29,121 nt of DNA from Elysia marginata. Its lineage: Eukaryota; Mollusca; Gastropoda; Plakobranchidae. A program made the position numbers and the translations under genes. The stretch covers positions 519,860 to 548,980 of the forward strand of contig BMAT01012661.1 in assembly GCA_019649035.1 (NCBI GenBank). The letters run 5' to 3'. Positions 21,226 through 29,121 of this stretch are shown here, piece by piece (the stretch's first letter is position 1; each line of letters begins with the position of its first letter). Under the pieces are notes generated by a model, which made no database searches, was not told the origin of the DNA, and was given only the letters and a program-made list of their open reading frames with translations.

Positions 21226-21789
21226 TTTTTATCAAGACCATAGGGACTTTTTAGAAACTTGTTTGTTTGAATTTGTGCTAATCAAGCAGATGATAGTGTG
21301 TCAGTAACTCTCTTTGGCAAACTAAAGTAACTTGATGTTATATGAAATGTTCCTTTTTCACTAGAAATTTTGTTTTTTTAAATCTTTCATATCAGTCATG
21401 AAAACCTGATAACTTTGATACTATTTTATATAAAATCTGTTTGTGCATACCAATATTTTTTATCGGAGTATTTTTTGATTCAAGATGCACTTGGGCAAAA
21501 TATGGACTAAATATTGTACTTGCCATGTAATAATCAAAATATCTCTCGCTCAGCCCTAAATGTACATGAAGTGTCCATAATATTTATGGGTTTTATGTAA
21601 TTTATCATTAAATATTAAAATATGAAAAAAAAATTCAAACATTTTTTGTCAGTTAAAAAAAATTTATCTACTTCTATTGTTCTTTTAACTAGAAACATTT
21701 GCAAAACTTGAGCATGTAAATGTATAAGAATATCTGAACCTATTTGTGTCATAGGCCTCCTAACCAGAGTAGACAAAATTCTCACGATT

Positions 21790-21900
21790 GCTCAAAGCTC
21801 CTATACTGGTAGGGCTCTCAGCCACTACTCAAGGGGTCAGGTAGGGTTCAATTCCCAGTTGGGGCAAATTTGTATTTGCAACTTCGCCCACTCAGAACCA
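21790..21900 (+). mobile_element. tRNA-derived SINE
   Basis: GGTTCAATTCC at 21845-21855 matches the RNA polymerase III B box. An A-box-like TATACTGGTAGG lies about 40 bases upstream, with GGGCTCTCAGCC and AAGGGGTCAGG between, as in tRNA-like SINE heads. The tRNA is not foldable as a functional gene and continues into unrelated sequence, so this is a SINE head, not a tRNA gene. The 3' limit is uncertain. Confidence 0.65.
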
Positions 21901-22021
21901 ATTAAGTATCTAGATCTTTTTAGACTCTAGACTCTGCAAGAAAAAAACGAGCAGATCTTATTTGTAAAACAAAATAAAAAAACATATAAGATTATAACCA
22001 TGCTTGTACCTTTCATTTCAG

Positions 22022-22078
22022 CTAAGTTAACTTGTGATCTGCCCAAGGAATCCAGCACTACAGAGGATATAAAGAAAG
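22022..22078 (+). CDS. Candidate RCAN C-terminal cassette exon D (57 bp, phase 1-1, GC donor)
   Basis: A strong acceptor, GTACCTTTCATTTCAG, precedes it. The donor is AAAG followed by GCAAGC, again GC-AG. In phase 1 it reads AKLTCDLPKESSTTEDIKK. Its 3' border closely resembles that of exon B (Lys codon, G, GCAAG), which hints that the two arose by exon duplication. Confidence 0.6.
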
Positions 22079-23724
22079 GCAAGCAAAAATGACACCCTCA
22101 GGAACTAGGTACAAGGTTCATAACTTGAACGTGAAATTATAAGTAATATTTAATGCATTTGAACTTTAACATTTCAATGACTATTTTTTGGCAAGAAGGA
22201 TAAAAACATGGCATATTCCCCTAAAATGATATTTCTTTAGAAAAGAAGTGGAAAAAAAACACAAATAGTGCAGTCTATCTATACATAAACATAATGTTTG
22301 ATATAAAAGAAGTATTGAAGATGTGGATCTAACTTCCAGTTACTTTTATTATGACAATTTATTCCATATTGATGTCTCTAGTGTGTAAACTTTGGAGACA
22401 TTGATGTGCATTGAAATAATGCCTTCAGCAAAAAGCTTGGTCATTTTTTAGGCTTAATTTTTTTAATACAATCCAGTACAATAAATTTGAACCCCATGGG
22501 AACAAAATTTAACTTTAAAGTATTTAAAACTCAAATTATCAGTTTACATAGTTAATATTTAGTAGTACAAAAGTACTGAAAACACACTTATGTATCATAG
22601 CTTTAGTTAGTATCAACTTTCATCGTGTCTGATCAGGTGAGCAGTTATTGGGCAAGGTCTTGTAAAACTTTTAATTGTAAAAGTTTAAAGTCATTGAAAT
22701 TCATCTCAAGGTCACACTAACGTTTTACTTGTAATTATGATGAGAAAGTCATACTAATATAATAAACTTTGGGTACAAATTATATTTAAAAAAAAAATAT
22801 CCAGCATTATTAGTTGGCAATATCCTGCATCGTATTTTTATACCTGTATTTCTTTTTCAATTGGTAAGCAAACTTGGTTTTTTCCTCTGTCCTTATTGTT
22901 AATTTTGATGGGAATTCCAAAATGTTTACCTATGCAGCAAAACTAGGTACAATTATATAAATATAGTTTTTTTGCAGGAGCGATTTTGATTTATTTTCTA
23001 TGTAGACCTCTTAATGATCTATACAAAGTGTCGGGTGGCCAGTTAAATTGGCCTATAAACGGGAATTCATTTTTAGGACTAAACCTAATGGAAATTATGA
23101 TGTGTGGCACTTCTAGGGGTTCAACACACAGGTTCAAACTAAATGATTAAACATAATCAAATTTTGAATTAAACTGATTATTTTTGCATTACTGAAAGAA
23201 GGTAACATTTACTTATCTTAAAATACGTTGAATCAACAGCTTATTCGAATTCCCAGATTTGAATTATTTGATTTGCTCAAATATTTATTAAGGCCAAGGT
23301 CTCTCATTACCATAGTGACTTCAAATTATGACTCACGAACTGGAAAAACAAACTGGACTGCTGTTATTCCGATGATCTTGGATTTTCTATCTTTTTTTCC
23401 CTCATCTAAATTTTCTATCCTTTTATCTTCAAAATTACCTATAAAAGATTTATGCTACGGTATACAGAGTTAAAATATCATAAGTCACATTCAGAGGAAA
23501 ACCAAAAACCAAACCTATGCTGTTATACCATTGTTAAACATTTACTAGCTAGACGATCATGTTACAGTGACAGAATTAGTATGCCTATACAAAAATGAAC
23601 CAAATGTCCGCTGCCTTGTTTCATAAGTAATCATTAATGAATTTTTTTTATGTGCACTTGTAAATCTTTATGATGTGTTTGATGTTTTTATGCAAATTAT
23701 GACACTTTCTGTCTTTTTTTTCAG
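22079..23724. other. Non-coding (last intron of the proposed extension)
   Basis: A strong acceptor TTTTTTTGCAG at 22977 is followed by a phase-1 frame open for about 57 codons to TAA at 23148-23150. Its hydrophobic translation is unlike the other cassettes, so I list it only as a finding. The 23228-23473 frame has no splice context. Confidence 0.45.
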
Positions 23725-23759
23725 CTTCATGTTGGACCTACTGTTTTAGGAAGCATTGA
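23725..23759 (+). CDS. Candidate alternative terminal exon of RCAN (short tail and stop)
   Basis: The best acceptor in this part of the window (TTTCTGTCTTTTTTTTCAG) is followed in phase 1 by ASCWTYCFRKH and TGA at 23757-23759. AATAAA follows at 23906-23911, giving a compact 3' UTR of about 150-180 bases. Entry phase equals that of cassette exons A-D and of the RCAN exon 3 and exon 4 alternative donors, so all combinations stay in frame. Confidence 0.5.
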
Positions 23760-23905
23760 CTTCTTCACTTCTAACTGGGCTATATTAAAAGTAATAAGCA
23801 ATTTTTAAATATTTTTCTTTATTTCTGTAAATTGAGATTGTTCAAAATTGAGATAGATAATTTTACTTTTGAAAGTTCTTTGCGGATAAATGTGTCACAT
23901 GAAAT

Positions 23906-23911
23906 AATAAA
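23906..23911 (+). promoter_or_regulatory. Poly(A) signal AATAAA after the alternative terminal exon
   Basis: Lies 147 bases after the TGA at 23757-23759. The following 60-100 bases are T-rich, compatible with a cleavage region. The hexamer alone is weak evidence. Confidence 0.45.
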
Positions 23912-24181
23912 GTACATGAAGTAGTCTCATTCCCACATAGTCTGTATCATACATCTATAATGTGAATTTGAATTGTAAGAGTTTGAGCGTTCATGCCCCA
24001 TGATGTTCCTCTTTCCCCATCACATCAAACATTGTTTAATGTTGATATGATATTGTGGGGAGAACAAAGATCTCTTTTCAATTAAAACCATATGTTAAAA
24101 AACAATTGCAGGCTTTCTGGGTGGTACTTCTTTTGTATGTATGTTTTCTTCATTTTAAATACTTTTGAAAGGTGCACAAGA

Positions 24182-24436
24182 TATCATCGCCTCAGAGCTG
24201 CTTTATTCCATCTCCACTTTTGGTAAAATCAGCGATAACATGCCCAATTGGAAAGTCGTAGTGTATTTTTATAGCTGACTAAAGAAATAAACGAAATTCA
24301 GCCTCTCTGCAGAGATGTAATCATTTTAAGAGGCAGTTTTTGTTGGTGAACACAGGTAGATTCAAATTTTCAAAAGCAATTTTCTCAAAAGTAGCAAAAC
24401 TGAAGATGGAATAAAGCATTTCTCAGGCGACGATAT
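24182..24436. mobile_element. Inverted-repeat element, about 42 bp arms
   Basis: The left arm TATCATCGCCTCAGAGCTGC-TTTATTCCATC (24182-24212) is mirrored on the other strand from 24436 leftwards as TATCGTCGCCTGAGAAATGC-TTTATTCCATC. The similarity continues about 10 bases further inward. The interior is about 165 bases and has no coding capacity. It fits a MITE or foldback element of unknown superfamily. Confidence 0.7.
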
Positions 24437-24654
24437 AATTCTCAAACCAATGTATTACAATGCTCTCAATTCCTTAAGACATATAGAGTCTCAAATATTT
24501 TTTTTCTATGGCCTTGGGTATGTCATGTGTAGACGTTTAGGAGGAATAATTCTCAAGTACATTTGTAGAGGATGTGATTTTGTTTTTAATTTTGTAAAAA
24601 TTTCCACCTCCTGCCCCACAGAGAAATGGTCTTATAAATAAAGCCAAGTTTACA

Positions 24655-24824
24655 CAGTGGAATCCACACAAGTCAACATCTTGAAGGGAAACTCTTGCTA
24701 AACTCTGTGTGTCAGTTCCATTTTGTATAAATGGTTTAAATTTTGTAATGATGAAAGCCAACCCTTGCTTGAAGTCAGCCCATGGTTTTGGTTCAAAGGT
24801 GTTGACTTTACCGGCATTCCACTG
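24655..24824 (+). mobile_element. MITE copy e, full length
   Basis: CAGTGGAATCCACACAAGTC at the left, GTTGACTTTACCGGCATTCC-ACTG then TA at the right, with the family-typical AAGGGAAACTCTTGC and CAGTTCCATTTTGTAT inside. Same orientation as copies c and d. The minus frame 24537-24761 is a by-product. Confidence 0.8.
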
Positions 24825-24826
24825 TA

Positions 24827-27800
24827 AAACTTGTTGCTTATTGGTGTCAGAAACAATGTAGGCCTAATACACTCAACTGGTTTTTCCCTCCATATTTGAT
24901 CTTTGCATGTCAGAGGTATAAGACAGAAAACATCACAAAATTCATTTTTACTGAAGCTTTAAAAATTACTTCATTGCATTACATTTATTGGTAAGTTTGA
25001 AGTTAAATATATTAGATAATACTGTGCTAACTGTATTCAAACTCTGTCCCTACCCTCCAGTTTGTAGTACCGGTATACGTGACTGGGTCAGAGAAATCGA
25101 TACTTTAAACCACTTATTGGTTTTTTTTTTACAGTGCAGGGATGCCATTTTTCAGGCATATAGCCTGAGAAACTGAAAGAACACACAAATTTGAACAAGA
25201 TTGATCCAATTAACAGTGATAATAAAATTAATGACGCCCTTTTCTATTTTTAAATTTATTGAGAACATAGGGCTAGGGTTTTGTCATTTTGAAAAATTTG
25301 AGTGGCATTCTTGATAGAGACTTAAACAATGCTTAATTGACCTTGAGCTTCTTACATGCTGCATAACATGATAAATTAACATAAGTATTTTTTTCTCTAT
25401 GTTTAATAAGTAAAAATATAATTGTTTTGACAAACGCTGTAAGTTTCCTCACAATGTAGACAGAGGTAGGTGATGCTGAAAGCATGCTTATGGTAAACAA
25501 AATTGACAGTAGACAATTTGTTGAAACTTGTGAAAAAATAATTCTAGCACGGTGCATGAAAAATTGTGACCAAAAAGAGTTAAAACTCATTAAATCCCAT
25601 TACATGTAGTCCAGTTATTAACCATGAAATCGATCAGTATCAAAATGAAGCACCCATAAATTATGGATCTCCAACTTGCTAGCTAAATCAAAAGAGGAAA
25701 CAGATAAAGATGTAAAGTCTAGAATCTGGCCTTTATTTCAAATATGAAATTTGCCGGTCATGAAAACTCATTGGCTTAATATGTTCTGATTTGCGAAAAG
25801 TTCATTTTTCATATGACTTTAGTACATGTAAGTCTAACAAGATTGAAAATGATTGTCTTGATTTGCCATAATGTTAAATGAAGAGCATGATACCGTCAGG
25901 TAATACAGTTAAGGGCATTAGTAAAGCAGTTTTGAGTTTCATGAGAAAAAAACACCTTGAGAATGAATTTGCCACTCTCTGATTAAGTAGGCCTACATGT
26001 AACTTCTAACACAGTGATTTTGTACCATCATATTGTCATGCTAATGGAAATAAAATCAGGGTATATTTTCAATTGCATATGCAATCTCTTTGAACAAGGA
26101 TACTATTGCTAGGAGCTTTGAATGTGCTTGACTTTGAATTTATTTTCAATGAATTTTCTTCGTTGTATGTTTTAAGTATTGTTTATGACAAATTATTTTT
26201 GTTTCCTCGCTTTTTGACCTAAAACCTTTTGTAAAGTTTTACATGTTGCTACTATATAGTAGGATAAAGATTTGAAAGTTTTAAAACATGATTGGCTTCC
26301 TCTGGAAAAGTTCTTTAAGTTTTTGAAAACTGTTTTATCAGTTGAAGTTGGAAGTGTTTTCAGAAAATATGAGTAGATAGTAAAACTTTGTGTAACTTGT
26401 ATAGTTTTTAAAATTAAATCCCAGAGGGATGTACATGTTAACCTGTTTGTACTGCATGTATGTATATTTCGAAAAAACACCAGATTTGTAGTAGCTTGCA
26501 TCATTTAAAATAAATAGATGTTTCTCTAACCCATATAATACTATATATAAAGCAAATGAATTGAAAGTTGGTGTCCCTGCTCACATGAAGTGAATTTTCC
26601 GTCTTGTTTGATTTTTTATGAGCACCATTTTTTTTGCTCTTTGCGTTTATAAGTTTTTAAAGTAAATATCTTCTTTTTCTTTCTTTTTTATATTATTTAC
26701 AATTTCAACTTAAGTTGAATAGACTCATTTTGTCTTTTCTGTATGCCAAAACACAATTCTCAGTGAACCACATAGCTGACATAGTGACATGACTTTCATC
26801 TTTGCGATTTTGACTTATTAATTTATTGGTTCGTTACTAGGCACTCCAGTCTTTAATATGCATTTTTCTTTGCTATCAGGTTGCACTCCAATGAAATGCT
26901 GTAAAACTTGCTTGCTCATTGTGTAGAATTTATTCCAAAAGATAACATTAGAAATATCTGTAGGAGAAAGTCACAGTAAATGCCATGAATGCTGAACCTG
27001 TAAGTTAGAGATGTATGAATATGTACATGTATGGATATGGGCATATGTCTTTCAACCATCCACATAAAGTTTGCTGGTAGAACTTTGAGTAGAAAATCTT
27101 CTGTCGCTTTTTTAAAATTAAACCAAAAGAAGTCCAATATCTTTCATATAATTATGATATGTGTAATGGTTAAAAATTTCCAGTGCATGAAAGCTGAGAA
27201 ATAAGCCTTGTGTAACTGAATTATCAACTCTGTGGAAACTAAAACTTCCTTGATCATCAAATTTGGAAGACATATACTAAACCTAGATATTGAAACTCTA
27301 TGCAGTATTTTCAATACTTTTCACTTCATGGATAAATTTCATAGAAGGGTAAATAGCTTTAATTGGTCTTGACATTAAATTGACCTATTAAACCAGTACA
27401 TATAATTGTTATGTTTCGTATTATGTATAAGATGTTTCTGTGAAATCCCAAAAGAGCAATAAATATGCCTATGCCATACAAAAATGTTTCAGCAGCGATA
27501 AATGTTTTTCTAGAAAGCATAGAACATTTAAGTTCAATATATGTACATGCTCATTTTTGTACAGCCATGCACACATACATATGGTTTAAGAGCTGGTATC
27601 CATCATGACAGAAACGAACCAACCGGACCAACCACTTATACATGTACACGTAGTGAGGTCGTTTCCTTTGTGTGTTTCACCTAACAAGGCCAACTCAAAA
27701 TTTCAAGCAAAGATGTCTAGCTCTAGGAGTAGAAATATACCTTTTAGTTTTAGGCTTTATTTATTAAAAAAAATATATAAAATCTTTGTCATCATATCTA

Positions 27801-28050
27801 CTCTACTGCACATAGACTTTGCTAATTTTAGGACGCCAATCATGAAATGATAACGATTTTATAAAAAAAATGATTTTAAAAAGTAATTTTTATTTGCCCA
27901 CAGCAGGCTTGTGCTTGATGACTCATCGAAACGACCCGACAAAATTAGCGCAAACCCTTATTCCAACCGACCCAGAAAAGGTGGTTACAGTCGGGTTGTT
28001 TTAGTGGAAATACACAGACCGTTTTGTCTTATGATTTCTTTGTTGCAAGT
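24827..28050. other. Non-coding, A+T-rich, no recognised element
   Basis: About 3.2 kb without a supported gene. Several frames of 60-100 codons on both strands (25333-25590, 26193-26504, 26916-27137, 27605-27850) show no motif, repeat or splice pattern. TAGGCCTA occurs at 24859-24866 and 25988-25995. TACATGTA occurs at 25601, 25823, 25994, 27024 and 27639. Confidence 0.5.
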
Positions 28051-28059
28051 TCATGCACT

Positions 28060-28340
28060 ATTTCTCCTGCCAACTCGACTAGTTCTCGTATCTTCACTGA
28101 AAGATGTGCCCACTTTTGTCTGGTCTAAGCAATGCTATGGATTTTCATTGTCTTATAGTTTAGGACAACTGGCATAGCTGTTAAAGATCCTCCTGTAAAC
28201 TTTTCTCCTTGGGGGAAAGAAGTAACCAGCCATCGCTTTGTTAGGGGGAAATCATTGTCACGTTTTAAGATGTGCCCAAATCGGTGCCACCAACTTTCTA
28301 ATATGAGAACTGAGAGAGGCTTCGCGTTGCATTTCTTGAA
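28060..28340 (-). mobile_element. LINE fossil, post-reverse-transcriptase tail, minus strand
   Basis: On the minus strand the translation WWHRFGHILKRDND then FPQGEKFTGGS follows the pattern of the tail after many LINE polymerases (a W-x-GH-hydrophobic-x-R block followed by PxGK-R-GRP). Lower down, after a stop, TRQKWAHLSV resembles the terminal DRxxWRxxV block. Stops and substitutions show it is inactive. No catalytic boxes are seen upstream on the minus strand. Confidence 0.5.
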
Positions 28341-28734
28341 TAAAGATTCCTTTGTCATGTTCACTGGATACCTGATGTTAAGAACCTTTTTTAACCTGTT
28401 TTCTGTGAAATGCGTCCATCTTTTGTTCTTCTGTTTGTTTTAGTGCCTATGTACGTTAACACTGATTCAAGTAGTATTCGATACAGTTCAAGTTTTATTT
28501 TCCTTCTAAATTTATCCCTCTGTTATAAAAAAGTTTCGAATTTACAGAAGACTGCTGTGGACAGTTGTTTCCTTTCCCTCTACGTCTTCTCTATCTCCTA
28601 TACGTGTCCCTACTTTCTTTGTGCTTTTCCATTACATCTAGTTTCTTTAAAAAATTGTAAACTCAGCCACATGGAAAGATTACCTACCCGGGAGTATGAA
28701 AAAAAGGAACAAGAAAGATAATTGTACATACGTG

Positions 28735-29116
28735 TACATAAAACAGAATTGTCGGTTGGTGAAAACGGCTTTAAATTTTCAATCTCCAAAACAGTTTGTG
28801 TCCATTTCCACAATCGAAGGCTTTATACCGAACCCCTTCTCTTTCGGAATGACAAGCTATTCCTGTGAAGGAAGAGACAAAATTTCTGGGCATCACATTC
28901 GATAAAAAGTTCACTTTTCAAAATCACACCTCTCTTTTAAAAAATAAAATGTCAATTAGCCCCAAATATACTACATGTTGTGGGCTACACTGACTGGGAT
29001 GCAGATAAAAACACTCTTTTAAAACTTTCTCGAGCTCTAATTCGATAGAAACTGCACTGTGGATCCACTGTATATGGATCTGCCAAAAATCACATACTGA
29101 AACAGCTAGATCCAAT
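28735..29116 (+). mobile_element. jockey-like LINE reverse transcriptase fragment, decayed
   Basis: On the plus strand, in shifting frames, the translation gives ENGFKFSISKTVCVHFH (28761 on), EETKFLGITFDKKFTFQNH (about 28868 on), then YTDWDADKNTLLKL, CGSTVYGSAKNHILKQLDPI at the right edge. This order is the well-known thumb region of jockey-type reverse transcriptases. At least two frameshifts and two stops disrupt it. It continues into the N run and beyond the window; the catalytic part 5' of 28735 is missing or unrecognisable. Confidence 0.85.
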
Positions 29117-29120
29117 NNNN
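29117..29120. other. Short N run at the window end
   Basis: Four undetermined bases inside the jockey-like fragment. Confidence 0.99.
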
Positions 29121-29121
29121 A

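Noticed and set aside
21790..21870. Possible tRNA gene
   Set aside because: B box present, but acceptor stem and anticodon arm do not close; better explained as a SINE head.
26193..26504. 103-codon minus-strand frame
   Set aside because: No motif, no splice sites, Thr/Lys/Phe-biased composition typical of A+T-rich spacer.
28410..28721. 103-codon plus-strand frame
   Set aside because: No resemblance to the neighbouring reverse transcriptase in that frame, and no other support.
1..29121. CRISPR arrays, bacterial operons, riboswitches or rRNA
   Set aside because: None seen. The window is intron-containing eukaryotic DNA; the tandem repeats present are microsatellites and two short duplications.

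Overview
This window is eukaryotic nuclear DNA, A+T-rich (about two thirds by eye), intron-bearing and full of transposon remnants. The one gene I can name is a metazoan regulator of calcineurin (RCAN/calcipressin). The repeat types, such as pogo-like MITEs, jockey-like and other LINE fragments, piggyBac and a tRNA-derived SINE, together with many palindromic octamers (TAGGCCTA, AGATCTAG, TACATGTA), suggest a mollusc, perhaps a gastropod. That assignment is inference from pattern memory, not from a search.

Layout. 0-1.4 kb: the last coding exon of an unidentified minus-strand gene (1030-1352), with an AATAAA on its 3' side and a phase-compatible candidate upstream exon at 3965-4073. 1.5-9.6 kb: repeat-rich DNA with copies of a short TA-flanked MITE family, a foldback element (4353-4541), a second pogo-like MITE (5297-5756), microsatellites and a decayed LINE reverse transcriptase (about 7380-8950). 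9.6-13.2 kb: no coding signal, a cluster of TCTAGATC-type palindromes, and a more G+C- and CpG-rich patch near 11.0-11.5 kb that could be a promoter or 5' UTR region.

13.2-17.5 kb: the RCAN gene on the plus strand. Four coding exons (13407-13565, 14640-14813, 15429-15594, 17300-17451) join in phase into a 216-residue protein. It has the RRM-like fold, the FLISPPASPP motif, the calcineurin-docking AIVVH motif and the TRRP tail. Intron 1 carries a Tigger/pogo-like MITE. Intron 3 carries a piggyBac piece beside an assembly gap, flanked by a 62-63 bp repeat starting at TTAA, best read as two haplotypes (empty and occupied site) stitched together.

17.5-24 kb: the most interesting part. After the ordinary RCAN stop there are four short candidate cassette exons (19134-19190, 19482-19535, 20151-20219, 22022-22078). 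All have the same symmetric phase (1-1), all encode charged Lys/Asp/Glu-rich peptide, and two have GC-AG donors. They are followed by a strong acceptor and short terminal exon with stop and AATAAA (23725-23911). They are in phase with RCAN exon 3 and with a weak GT inside the last codons of RCAN exon 4. I infer an alternatively spliced, disordered C-terminal extension of RCAN.

24-29.1 kb: an inverted-repeat element (24182-24436), another MITE copy, about 3.2 kb with nothing recognisable, then two decayed LINE pieces in opposite orientations at the right edge.
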